A stretch of DNA of 64,000 nt from Pratylenchus scribneri (taxonomy: Eukaryota; Nematoda; Chromadorea; Rhabditida; Pratylenchidae): assembly GCA_030063045.1 (NCBI GenBank), contig JAQSEB010000057.1:496001-560000 (forward strand), given 5' to 3'. The first letter of the stretch is position 1. Every line of letters starts with the position of its first letter. Of this stretch, positions 23,058 to 34,421 are shown piece after piece. The notes under the pieces are model-generated. The model was given only the letters and a program-made list of their open reading frames with translations, ran no database searches and was not told where the DNA came from. The translations under genes were made by a program, and so were the position numbers.

Positions 23058-23531
23058 ATTTTTTTTTTAATTTTATAATGATTATCTGAATTAAAAGGGA
23101 AATTAAGAGAGATCCTATTGAAACAATTTAGTCCATTGTTTTTGCTCTAGGTTCGAAATTTATGAAGGTCTATTGTACGAAACTTTTAGCAAGAGAATAC
23201 TGTGCTCCTTGGGGTGTGATTGGTTGAAGGGACGCGGTTTTTTGGCGCCAAAAAGAATAGTCATCATTTTTCCACTATGGGAAGGGAAAAGAAATTATCG
23301 ATTAGGTTATAGAGCCAAAAAGGAGGCTTACGGTAGGAAGATTGCGCTTTATTCCAACTACTACCATATCCCAAGCCGAAAATTCAAAAAGAGTAGACAT
23401 CATTTTTCCACAGTAGCAAGAGAAAATAAATTATCGATTAGGTCAGAGACTCAAAAAGGACGCCTACGGTAGGAAGTTTCCACTTTATTCCAACCATTAA
23501 CATACTTCATTTATTCTATAAAGCAAATAAA
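23058..23531. promoter_or_regulatory. Divergent promoter region with direct repeat
   Basis: This is the only long gap between the minus-strand virion block and the plus-strand block. Two direct copies of about 110-140 bp occur (about 23258-23372 and 23398-23502). They share CATCATTTTTCCAC, AAATTATCGATTAGGT, a CCTACGGTAGGAAG-like box and CCACTTTATTCCAAC. TTTATTCTATAAA lies just before the start at 23532. A bidirectional promoter is inferred. Confidence 0.55.
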
Positions 23532-24475
23532 ATGGTACTTACACCTTTGACTGTTGCCCTTTCGAAATTGCTTTACTGTGAGCCCAAACATCTTCAAGAA
23601 TATTTGAATAACCCAATCACGAAAAATTGCGTAGAAGAATATCTGAAAGGGAAAAAATTGTTTACCACATATTGTGACAAACAAGGAGAAAAGAAAGAAG
23701 TGAAATTTGGAGGAATAACTTTAAAGTCTGCCGCCGAATTATACGCTTTTGAAGGATTTCTTGGTAATAAAAAAGACATTTTTAAATAATTAATCTTTTT
23801 TAGACGTGAAAATTATTCAATATTATTACGTCAAATACCGAATTAGACTACTTTACCCCAAATTGAAGTGCGTTGTGGAATATCATAATAAAGGGCACAG
23901 CAAATATTATCCAATAGGTTTTTAAATTCAAATAAAAATTATATTTCCTTTATTTAGAATTGCTTGGAATTGAAGAAGAAGTGGAAGAAATCAAGGAAAA
24001 AAGTGCACCAGAAAAGGATTACGCCGAATATTTAAATTTCAAAAGTTATCTGTGGCCACCTGAATCAACGGAAAATGGCAAGTTCCCCAGAAATTGAATT
24101 TTCTGTAAACACAACAGGCATTACTGTTTACAGGTTACACACTGAAAATGCGAATAAATCTTAATTTTCAGCCATTCCCGTCTTTTGACCCCACGTTTTA
24201 TTCCATGGGATCTCCCTGGACGGTGTTCTCGATGCAAAAGCGGAACAGTCGAAGTGGATTATGTGATTCAACCAACCGGTGTCTCCGTTTTTTCCACAAG
24301 ACTCAAGGGGGGCGAACGATTTTTACCATTCGATCAAGTGCGCGAAATTGATGAGAGTCAATGGATACGCATTAGTGCACGAAATAAAGTCTTCAATTTA
24401 CCATTGAAAAGAATAGAGGAAAAACAAGAAGAAGGAAAAGAACAACCCGAAATAATTCCCCCACCAAATGTTTAA
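23532..24475 (+). CDS. PAZ-domain protein encoded by the Polinton
   Basis: Exon 1 is 23532-23766. Short GT-AG introns then lead to exons at about 23803-23920 and 23961-24094. The joined frame from residue about 20 to 120 follows the Argonaute/Dicer PAZ pattern: a YLKGKKLFTTY strand, KSAAELYAFE, IIQYYYVKYRIRLLYPKLKC, then HSKYYPIELLGIEE. PAZ domains bind the 3' ends of small RNAs. No MID or PIWI domain follows. The frame can stop at about 24096. Alternatively it can splice (donor near 24082, acceptor near 24171) into 24172-24475, a frame with CSRC and LKGGERFLPFDQVREID that has no ATG of its own. That favours one protein of about 260 aa. It heads the ATPase-integrase block, so it is likely a stable part of the element. 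Confidence 0.7.
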
Positions 24476-24511
24476 TTTTATTTAATATTTTAGATAAATT
24501 TTTTTTAAAAA

Positions 24512-25283
24512 ATGGAATATCCTTCTTTATCTGAAAATGAATTAAAATTGCTGATTCCTAGTGGAATAATTGTCTCTGGTCCCTCTAATTCGGGTAAAAC
24601 AAGACTGGTGTTAAAAATTTTAGAGAATGCTTCAAGTTTATTCCACCCTAAACCAGAGACTATAGGTAATTTAATTTTCTATTATTTTATTTGATTTTTT
24701 AGTATGGTACTATGGGGAATTTTCGGAACTTATTCCAGGGTTGGAAAGAGAAGGTGTGATTGTTCGTGCTGGAATCCCTAACTATGAAGAGTTAAACCAA
24801 ATAATAAAACCGTTTGTACTCGTGCTTGACGACATGATGGGTGAAATTGAGCCAAAAAGATTGGCTGATTTATTCACAAAAAAATCGCATCATCATAATT
24901 TTACTGTGATTTTTCTTAGTCAAAATTTATTCGACAAAGCAATGAGAGTCCCTAGAACAAATGCACAATATATTTTTTTGATGAGAGCTCCTGTATAACA
25001 TGTTTATATATTTAAATTAAAATTTGATTTTAGAATGATATGCTAAGCATTAGAAATTTGGCACATCAACTTTTCCCAAAAGAAAGTTCCTATTTTTTAG
25101 ACGCATATAAACAAGCTTGTGCCGAACCTTACGGTTATTTATTAGGTTCTTTTAAAAATTATTATCAAATGAAAATTTATATTTAAAGCTAATTTGCACG
25201 CAGCATCAAATAATTTAATTCGACTAAGAACAAATATTTTTCCCGACGAAGAACAAATAGTTTTTACACCTAAAAATGGGTAG
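24512..25283 (+). CDS. Genome-packaging ATPase (FtsK/HerA type)
   Basis: Four exons, 24512-24665, 24703-24992, 25034-25145 and 25189-25283, join in phase to 216 aa, the usual size for Polinton ATPases. Walker A is GPSNSGKT (about residues 24-31), Walker B is VLVLDDMM, and an SQN sensor segment follows (VIFLSQNLFDKA). The family pumps element DNA into preformed capsids. The stop overlaps the start of the next gene by 8 bp. The frame is intact. Confidence 0.9.
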
Positions 25284-25659
25284 AAGACTGAAGGAGCGAC
25301 AAAATGTTGGAGAGAGAGTAATAAAAAACTTTAATTTCTTAAAGAAAATAGCAAAAACGCACTCAATTAAAAAATGGAAGGCATTAATCAATAATGCGAA
25401 TTCGGATGAGCTTTTATCATTGACTGAAATTAGCTCTAATATATTGAGCGGACAATTTAAATTGACAAAAAAACAACGAAATAAATTATTACCCTTAGCC
25501 AATTATATTCGGAAAATTGCCAGAGCACGAAGTGAAAAAGGAGCCAGAAAATTATATTCAAACCAGCAAGGAGGCCAAGCTATTTTGGGCGCATTGATAG
25601 CACCAATACTTGTTGAAGCAGCTCACCATTTAATTACAAAAATTGCGGGAAATGGCTAA
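25276..25659 (+). CDS. Small basic Polinton structural-type protein, 127 aa
   Basis: A Lys/Arg-rich N-terminal two thirds includes ILSGQFKLTKKQRNKL and YIRKIARARSEKG. A C-terminal Gly/Ala hydrophobic segment follows (QGGQAILGALIAPILVEAA). This layout recurs in Polinton genomes, where the product is thought to be a DNA-binding or virion protein. It overlaps the ATPase stop at its 5' end and the next ATG at its 3' end by 8 bp. A single exon, intact. Confidence 0.65.
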   Translation: MGRRLKERQNVGERVIKNFNFLKKIAKTHSIKKWKALINNANSDELLSLTEISSNILSGQFKLTKKQRNKLLPLANYIRKIARARSEKGARKLYSNQQGGQAILGALIAPILVEAAHHLITKIAGNG

Positions 25660-26520
25660 AAAATTAATTCTTCTACCCATGGACCTTTACAAAGGATTGA
25701 AGGCAAATAAAGAGGAAAAAATTAAAGAAGATCTCCCTGAACATGGCCCATTAGAATATGAAAAGGCGCAATTAAAGAAAGTGAAAGGAAGGAAGAGGAA
25801 AAATCTATCCATAAAAAATGTTCTTTATAACCAACAACTAAGGCGGTATCTTAGAGCACGAAAAGAGACAAAGGATAAGCCGATAAAAGTTCAATTAAGC
25901 AATGATCCTAGCAATATAAGAATCCTAAAAGTTGGAAATATGCCAAAAGATCCATTGAAAATGGCAATTGTAAATGATGAAGGCGATCTGGAAAGTGTCG
26001 AAATAAAGCAATCGGAACCAAATGTTCGATTTTCTGAACCGGAGGAAAATATTTATAAAACAGCAAAAAGTTCAGCAGAATCTCGAACTGGTACATCTAA
26101 TGGGACCAGTTATTCATCTTTTGATGATGAACATACACCGACTCCAAAGAAAAAGCAATCACCTATTACGTCAAAAATAAGAGGGCCCGTATTGTTTCTG
26201 AAGCGAAAAGACAAGCAGACGAGATAAAAGTCGAAAAATTATTGGATATGATAGAAACAAATCCACAAAAATTCGGCGTATCAAAAGGAAAAATTTTAAA
26301 TCCTCAAACTGGAAAACCGGTAAATAACTCTGATTTAACATGGGCCGTGAAAAGATTAGTACGCCCTACAATGGTAAATGCTCCATCTCCTTCTGGGATG
26401 ACTTATTTGAAGAAAAATGTTCTGGCTGATCCAGAAGCTAGAGAATTATTACACGATTTCTATCATCAGACAGGAAAAGGAAAACCAAATTTATTTCGGC
26501 CAGCAAAATGGAAAAAATAA
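25652..26520 (+). pseudogene. Conserved Polinton protein split by a one-base frameshift
   Basis: The start is placed at 25652 (MAKKLILLPMDLYKGL), overlapping the previous stop; ATG 25643 would add three residues. The first frame runs to 26227 and has KNVLYNQQLRRYLRARK, a common Polinton signature. After GAGGGCCCGT near 26182 the coding texture moves to the next frame and continues to 26520, with DMIETNPQKFGVSKGKIL and PSPSGMTYLKK. Together these match one protein of about 285 aa in other Polintons. The frameshift may be decay or an assembly indel. The function is unknown, probably virion-associated. Confidence 0.65.
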
Positions 26521-27646
26521 ATAAAGTTTATACTGACCCAAAGAACCCAGGATCCTACAGCAGTCTTGAGGCATTAGTGAAAGCGATAAAAGAAAAATAT
26601 CCGCAAATACCAAGGAGACAAATTTTGGATTTCACTGAAGCCAATCGAACTTTTACCCTATTTAAACAAGCAAGAAAACGATTCCCTCGAGCAAGGACTA
26701 TTCCTACTGGATATTTAACAGGTAATAAATTTTTAAAAATTGGAGAAAAATATTTAAGATGTCCAATTCGATTTGGGAGATTTTCAAGCATTGCGGGAAA
26801 CAAATAAAGGAATGCGTTATTTGTTATTGGGCGTATGTGTGCTGTCCAGACAAATGTTCGCTGCACCGACTAAAAGCAAGATGGCGACGAACATGAAAAA
26901 AGCTTTCGAGGAAGTTTTCAAACAGATGCCTTTTCCTCCAAAGTCCATTTACACTGATAGGGGATTAGAATTTGAATCAAAGGAAATGAAAAAATTTTTT
27001 GTTGAATATAGAATTGAGAAATATGCGGCAAAGGGTAGTAAAATAAAAGCAAGTGTAGCAGAGCGTGCTTTAAGGACAATTAAATCGAGGTTAATCTTAA
27101 TTAATAATCCATTTTTATATTTATAGAATTTACAAGTATTTTTCCGAAAAGAATACAACGGATTGGGTTACTCCTTTACCTGATTTTCTCAAGGCGATAA
27201 ATAATTCTGTTTGTCGATCGACTGGGGTAAAGCCATCGTCAATTAATGAAAAGAATTGGCCGATCGTTTGGCAAAAACTTTATGGTGACCAGGCTAAATT
27301 GAAAACAACCACCAAACTTCGAAAAGGAGATGCGGTCAGGATTACAAAGCCTAAGCAGATTTTTGACAAAGGCTATTTTCCTTCTCGCTCCGACCATATT
27401 TATACTGTTGACCAACCCCATGCAACCGAACCAGAATATTATGAATTGAAAAGACATTCCGGGGAGAAAGTAAAAGGACGTTTTTATAAGCCAGAGTTGG
27501 TCAAGACAAAAATTGATGAGATGACAAGCTACAGGATTGAAAAAGTATTAAAGACAAAAAGGAATAAAGATGGAAGCAAAGAATTATTAGTGAAATTCAT
27601 AGATTACCCAGATAATTATTGGATTAAAGAAAATGAAATTGTATAA
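26508..27646 (+). CDS. Retroviral-type integrase with C-terminal chromodomain
   Basis: Three exons, 26508-26721, 26759-27089 and 27127-27646, give 354 aa in one frame. The catalytic triad is readable: first Asp in DVQFDLGDF, second in IYTDRGLEF, and Glu in KASVAERALRTIKSR. The C-terminal third contains RFYKPELV and then a chromodomain-like YRIEKVLKT...LLVKFIDYP...WIKENEI. Polinton integrases insert the element into host DNA, and chromodomains can bias target choice toward modified chromatin. The start overlaps the previous gene by 13 bp. Confidence 0.9.
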
Positions 27647-27689
27647 AATTTATTCAACTTATATTTTTTTATTATTTTTTAAAATTATT

Positions 27690-28565
27690 TTTTGGCGCTA
27701 GGATAAACCGTCATTTTAGGATAAATAGTCCTATAAAATTGGAAGTGTTCCAAAAAATGAATGAAGTTAAGAGAGAGAATACATCGCAGACATTAATACA
27801 AAACTCCTCCATACGCATTAATTTAATTTTAAAAATAATTTTTGGCGCTAGGATAAACCGTCATTTTAGGATAAATAGTCTTATAAATTGGAACTGTTCC
27901 AAAAAAATGAATGAAGTAAAGAGAGAGAATACACTGCAGGAATTAAAACAAAACTACTTCATACGCGTTAATTTTATTTTTAAATTAATTTTTGGCGCTG
28001 GGAAATTCCATCATTTTTGGATAAATAGTCTTATAAAATTGGAATTGTTCCAAAAATTGAATGAAGAAAAGAGAGAGAATACAACACAGACATTAATACA
28101 AAACTCCTCCATATGCGTTAATTTAATTTTAAAATTAATTTTTGGCGCTAGGATAAACCGTCATTTTAGAAATAGTCTTATAAAATTGGAATTGTTCCAA
28201 AAAATGAATGAAGTAAAGAGAGAGAATACAACGCAGACATTAATACAAAACTCCTCCATATGCGTTAATTTAATTTTAAAATTAATTTTTGGCGCTAAAA
28301 TAAACCATCATTTTTGGATAAATAGTCTAATAAAATTGGAAATCTTCCAAAAATGAATGAAGAGAGAGAATTCATCAAAGATATTAAAACAAAACTCCTC
28401 CATAAGTGTTAATTTAAATTTAAAATTAATTTTTGGCGCTAAAATAAACCATCATTTTTGGATAAATAGTCTAATAAAATTGGAAATCTTCCAAAAATGA
28501 ATGAAGAGTGAGAATTCATCAAAGATATTAAAACAAAATACTCTATATCACCTAATTTTCTGACC
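27690..28565. repeat. 149-bp minisatellite, about six copies
   Basis: TTTTTGGCGCT occurs near 27691, 27840, 27989, 28138, 28286 and 28430. Each unit contains AAACCGTCATTTTAGGATAA, a GTTCCAAAAAATGAATGAAG stretch, AGAGAGAATAC and ACTCCTCCATACGCGTTAAT, with variation. It lies between the 3' ends of the convergent integrase and polymerase genes. A 205-codon open frame crosses it but is a product of the repeat. Related inverted units are at about 17090-17445. Confidence 0.85.
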
Positions 28566-28608
28566 GTCAATTTTATGAAATAAATAAAATGATATTGTAC
28601 AAATTTAT

Positions 28609-31600
28609 TCAATTTAAATCATGTTTACATGTGCAATCATAGGGGTTATTTGCTGCACACCAATATGGATTGGACCAGCCATAGGGGACAATTTTATATT
28701 CATCGATTAATACCCCCTTATTGATCACGGGTCTTAGTCTTTTGTTCATTGGGGCGGTTACTATCCCTTTCGCGCCCTTTTTCTCAATTCTAAAATTTTT
28801 TGTGAGGTGGAATGTTTCTTCAGCTTTTTCGGGTTCTTCGCCATTGAATGTTTTGATCATCTCTTTGTACTCTTCATAGCCCATTTTTTCCTTATTGTCC
28901 ACTGTTAGGGGAATGCCTTTCAATCGCCATACAAATTCTTCCTCTCCGGTCTCTCTGTTTTCCATCCGCATGGCATAGGCTTTAGGTGCAGCTAATCAAT
29001 AAAAAATTAATCAAATTTAATGAAAATTAAGAACTGACTACAAAGAAATTCTTTGATCACATGATTGGGGTATTCATCCACCAAATCTCCCATTTGATTT
29101 CCATTTGGTAATGGATCACCCCATTTATCAATATAACTATATAGAATTGAGTCAGTATCCTGAAATTATATTTTAAATTTATTTTCTGTCAAATTTACCA
29201 TATAGAGAATTTCCGTATCTAATCGATCTTTCTTCACTTGATAAAGATGTTTGAGAAGGTGCACCCTCGCCGCGGAGGTGGTCCAGAGGGCGATGACAAG
29301 GTTACTGGAATCATGCTCAAGGACATGTTCTTCCTTCCGTTTGTAGCAAATCAGCCAATTTTTATCGTCCAATTGTTCCCTGATATGCACCTCCAACTTG
29401 TCATCATCCAGATATTTGCATAAATCAACATGATTATCCACAATCACACTGATGCTCAATCGATTTCGAAGTGCAAAACTAAATTCTTATAAATGATCTC
29501 TTCCTTGAAAATTACCGTCCCCAAAGTGAGTTTAGGCAAATTTTGGCAATGAAACGAAGCCCGGGATTGAACTCAATATTATTCGGATCAAGCCGTATAT
29601 AGTAATGATCCCAGGCTTCATCCAAATAGGCCTTCTTTCTTTGATCCAAAATTTCTTGGAAAATTCCATCTTCACGGCAATGAGCCGGCCATCCTTCAGC
29701 CTCGTATTTCAGCTTCATGAACTTTTCCAAATAATCACGGAAGAGAAATTGGTCCCAATCGTTCATGTAAAGCCAATTATATGCACGGTAGGCCCTCGTT
29801 ACTCGATAACCCGCCTTTATCTTTCCATTATATTTTATTAAAACAATTTTTTACCTCCAAAGCCATCTCCAGCTCTAAAGTTGGTATTGTCACGGAATCT
29901 CCACGCTCTTCATCGGTAAAATGAGGGCATTGATAATCCGTTTTTTTCCCACATCCTCTCAATTCTTTTGCGCATGTTTTGCAAGAAGAAAACATTAAAT
30001 AATTATCAACTCGACTTGGGAGTACAGGGATATCTCCTTTGAGATGACGTGGCGGCACAACAAAGCATTTTACAATCTAAATACATGATAATTTTTATCA
30101 AAAAGTTCTATCTTTACCCCCATAATTCGATTCCCGGTCTCGGGATCACAAATATCTTCCGGTTTACGCCAATCAACTGGACCATCAATAACCACGAGTT
30201 CTGGATGACCAACTGGATAATCCGTTTTCCACATTCTTTAAAATTTTTGAAAAATGAGAAAAAATAAGAAATTTACCTGGACGGGTAAAGTGATTTGAAG
30301 TCCTTGTATTTTATTACTTTTCTTGGATTTCGTTCGGTGGTCGAGAGCATACATTCGGGACCGGTCCTCCCACTAAATTTATTATATTTTATTTTTGCAA
30401 TATTATACCCGAAAAATGCGTCATGAAGATCAATTAGACCGGAATCGGGAATATTATCAAAAAATGAGCGCATTGTGATTGTCTCCAATTGTCCATTATT
30501 GCCAACAGATTGGATGACATTTTCCTCATTTTCCAGCATGGCATTTATCTCACATTCCCAATAAATTTCAACTTCGAAATTTTTCTCCAATTCGGCCAGA
30601 CGCTCGGCATTTTTTTCTCTCACGATGGAAGCCGGAAATCCTCCTGCAATGATTGTGTCTGGATCTGGATAACAGCGCTCGCATCCATGCCAGTAACAAC
30701 TACAAAAATTACTAAGGAAAAATGCCAAATACATACCCATTCACTTCTATCGCTAAATTCTTCTCCTCCCCCGGCCTTTCCACATATCCATCAAGTAGTA
30801 AATTACCATAACGTAGCTCCTTTTCAGGGGATTCGGCACATCGGACATAAACATTTTTCCATCTTTCGTACCATTTCAAAAATTTTCGACCCAAAATACT
30901 TTGACTTCCATGTTTCTCGTAACCCTAAATAAATGATAAAAGAAATTTGTTAATCTCTTACCATATGGGGAGTGATTGCCAAATGGTTTGGATTTAAATG
31001 GAGCCGGAAAAAACGCATGCATGCACTGGCAATTGTGATTGAATCGGTAATATCCAGAGTCGTGACTTTCTCAAATAATTTTATCATGTGGACCAAACCA
31101 GTTGCAAGTAATTTGACATCTAAATTGATCAAAATTTATAATTAATAATTGATAATAACCATGAGAACAATATTCAGCAATTTGGTCATTCAAGTTAAAT
31201 TTGATTTTGTCCTTGTTAATTGCATACCATTCTTCTAATTCAGCCCTTTCTGCAGGCATCATGCTACCAGGTCCATAATATTGTATATCGGGCAAACCAT
31301 CCAATGTAATATCATAATTCTCGTCCATGTTAAAATGATAAGGAAAGAACTTTTTGGTTTCCATTTCCAGTCCGAAGGTTTTGACAAAATTGGCCAGGCG
31401 AATTGGGATAATAAGAAAACTTAAAAATGCTAATTATCGAAATCATTTATTATCTTACGAGTCACGAAATGAAGTTGGGGTCAGGCCTTTTCCCGCAACT
31501 TTCATATTGTAAAGGCGGTTTCCATTCCTCACTAATTTTGGTATTATTCTCTCTTTTTTTAATATTTCCCCAAACGCGAATATATTGTCGTATTTTGAAC

Positions 31601-34158
31601 CTAAATATTTTTAATCTCCGATTTTTGTTACATTTACCTGCATGCGCGTAGACCAATGTTTGTATTCTATTTTTCTTTCCTTTTTTGTTGGGATTTTCTC
31701 CATTTTTTGCGGCCAAAGCATTTTGAACCCAATTATCATCTTCATCACCATCGCCAATTAAAAATTCAATGTCGGGCTCATCTTCTCCTTCTATCTCATC
31801 TTCAAAATCCTCACAGCCATCTCCACATTTTCCAAATGCCTTTGTTCAAAATGTATTGCCCAATCAGTGAATGCAGCTATGGGGTCATTACACCGTGTGA
31901 ATTCATCCACATCTGTTCCTTCGAATTCAAATGGGGCAAATGCGAAAGTCCGACTTTTCCCGCAAATTTTGCAAGATTCCAACAAAGGTTTGTCCCATTG
32001 ATCTTTGGCAATACATTGCGAGCAAAAGACAGTAGCCCAAACATAATTGACCTGAAAACGACGAAAAATTAATTTAAAATATAAAAATCAGACTTGATGT
32101 TGAAATTTTGAAATATTCGGATCCGGTTGGAAATCTATTTTGGCCTCCGTATCATAAACAATATATCTAAAAATAAATTGAAAATATTTTAATTAGAATG
32201 AAAACCGCTTGTCCTTTCGTTTTTTTGGCTCATAAGGTTGCATATAACAATGCCGTTTATGATGCCAACCTGCACATTTATGGCACCGAAAATGACCACA
32301 GCGATGACCTTCTTTTGGTTGCTTCTAAATATTCAATTAAATAATTTATTTTAAATATGTAAAACTTACATCCACCATATATACTACATTACATTCATTA
32401 CATCTTTTTGACTTTTGGCATATATCGGTATCCAAATGCCAATTATAACATTCAGCATTAACAAACAACCTAAAATAAAATATTAGATTTCTCCAATATC
32501 CAACTTGGAACATCCGGCACAAAATTGTGAATAATCTGGGATATTTTCGTCGGCACAACATGGATGTTTTGGTCCGACTCGCAAACAATTTTTACATTTT
32601 GATCTAAAATGGTAGAATATATTAAAATAATAATTATATATTTACTTGCAACCCATTTTATGACTCTGGTCACGGCATGAATATCGTTTTGAACACTAAA
32701 AATTGAAATTAAAACAAATAATAAATAAAACATACTGTAAAACAATATTTGAAACGAGATTTGTTATCCATCAATAAAGTCAAAGATTTGATCCCATCAT
32801 AGTGACCGTCTTCGTCCCAATAAAAAACACTCAATGGCTGAATCCACTTTTCAACTGCCGATTGGTAAAAATGCTTGAATCGGTCACCACCACTTTTAAA
32901 TGCAAAAAGTTTGAATTTTGCCGCAGGATACTTCATATTGCAATATTGCTGTATTTGTTCGCCATATTGTTCTACGTCATAAAATAAATGATGAGGAAAT
33001 ATGCCCATCGTATTGATTAGATCATGCACTGCCTCCATTTGTTTGATTTCATCTCGACGAAATTCGCTGAACCTCCTTTGGGGCAATGTATGTCGGGCAA
33101 TGATCATGGTGACAGCTCGGAATAGACAATATGGATCATTCGGATTGTTGATTTCAAAGAGGCCAGCAGGATTGAAATCAAATCCAAGAGGCTTCATTCT
33201 TTGCACTTTCTTCGTTGCACCTGCTCCCGGATATCCCCTTTTGGTTGCTCGGGGTCCTTTTGTCTCTATCGCCATTACATCAATCTGGAATGGCCCAACA
33301 ATCACCGAATCTCGGCCTTTTGCCATATTGCTTTGATCGTGTTTTTCAAATCGGTTCAAAATTTCCTGGGTGCTGTTGTTGTCGATTTGCCGCAAATTAT
33401 TGATTATTTCATAATCGAGGAGTCGTGAATGAATACTAAAGTTGTAATGATTGGGTCGGATAGACATTTCCTTTGCTCCTGCTTTCGCATGATCAAGCAC
33501 AATTTGATATAATCGTTTTAATTCGCCTTCAGGATATGGAGCTTTGTGAATTTCATTCATTTCGAAAGTGCCGATAAATCTATATGCTGAAAAAACAATT
33601 CAAAAATTAAATTATATATTGCTGAATATTATGAATTATGTTTTTAATTTAAAAAGATGAATAAAATATAAAATATGAATTGAAATTCAATTAATTGATT
33701 TTGTTCTTATCTAAACTTTAAAGAATAAAATTTCGATTTATGTCTTAAAATATGAATATATTCACCTACCTTTAAAATTGCCCGAAGTTGCTTGTGCCGC
33801 ATCCAAACACTTCCAAAATGGCTCATCAAATTGATGTTTATCCAACTTTTTGTTCATTTTAGCCGTAAGTTTAGGTATTCCATAAGTTGAAAGCGGATCA
33901 ACATCACTTGAAGGTATTTCATGGCGAACTTTTGCATTTGTCTTCTTCCCACATCCAATTTGCTTAAAAATTTCAATTAGATTATATAATCATGATATTT
34001 ACATTCTCTTGATTCATTGTTGGGATAATGATAATTTCTTCTTCATCACCATCATCATATAATTCGCTTGGTGCAAATCTCTCACATGGCATTAAATCCT
34101 GTCTTTCGAGAAAAGGCGGAGGTGAATCACATTCAATAATGTTATTATTTTGCATCAT
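28609..34158 (-). CDS. Polinton DNA polymerase B (protein-primed type), many exons
   Basis: The ATG is at 34158. First exons are 34158-34003, 33962-33770 and 33586-32736, then roughly fifteen more with short introns, ending at TGA 28609. Domains in order: an OTU-like segment (NDPYCLFRAVT ... FYWDEDGHYDGIK), Cys/His clusters (32750-32220), exonuclease motifs YDTEA (about 32140), YAHAGSKYDN (about 31600) and the DSFLIIPIRLANF-type motif III. The polymerase part has motif A KDFKSLYPS (about 30280), motif B AKICLNSLWG (about 29520) and motif C DTDS (29148-29159). One frame shift is needed near 31830-31860 between a segment with DPIAAFTDWAIHF and one with KCGDGCEDFED. Otherwise the frame is complete. 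The enzyme replicates the element. Confidence 0.88.
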
Positions 34159-34421
34159 CAAAATAGTTTTAATAAGAACTGTGAATAAAACAAAAATAAA
34201 GATTAAAATTCAAATCCTTTCATAATAATATTAAGATCTTTATGCTTTAAAAGCTGTAAATATGGCTCAATAAATGAAAAGAAAATTCTTCCTTTTTTCC
34301 AATAAATGAATTAAAGAGAAAATTATTCCTTCCCCGATCTATCCCAAAGCCAAGCCAATTCAAAATTTTTAAATAAGCTAATGACCACAACTGAAAACAA
34401 CTTGGAAGGAGGGAGCATTTG
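34159..34421. other. Polymerase upstream region
   Basis: AT-rich 5' flank of the polymerase gene, interrupted at 34422 by the LTR element. The 5-bp target ATTTG is at 34417-34421. Confidence 0.4.

Noticed and set aside
27739..28356. A 205-codon plus-strand open frame
   Set aside because: It runs through the 149-bp minisatellite, whose period keeps the frame open. The product is just the repeat translated.
29238..29423. Plus-strand frames over the polymerase gene (for example 29238-29423, 30489-30932 and their copies 10,549 bp on)
   Set aside because: They are shadows of the polymerase exons. The minus strand carries the conserved motifs.
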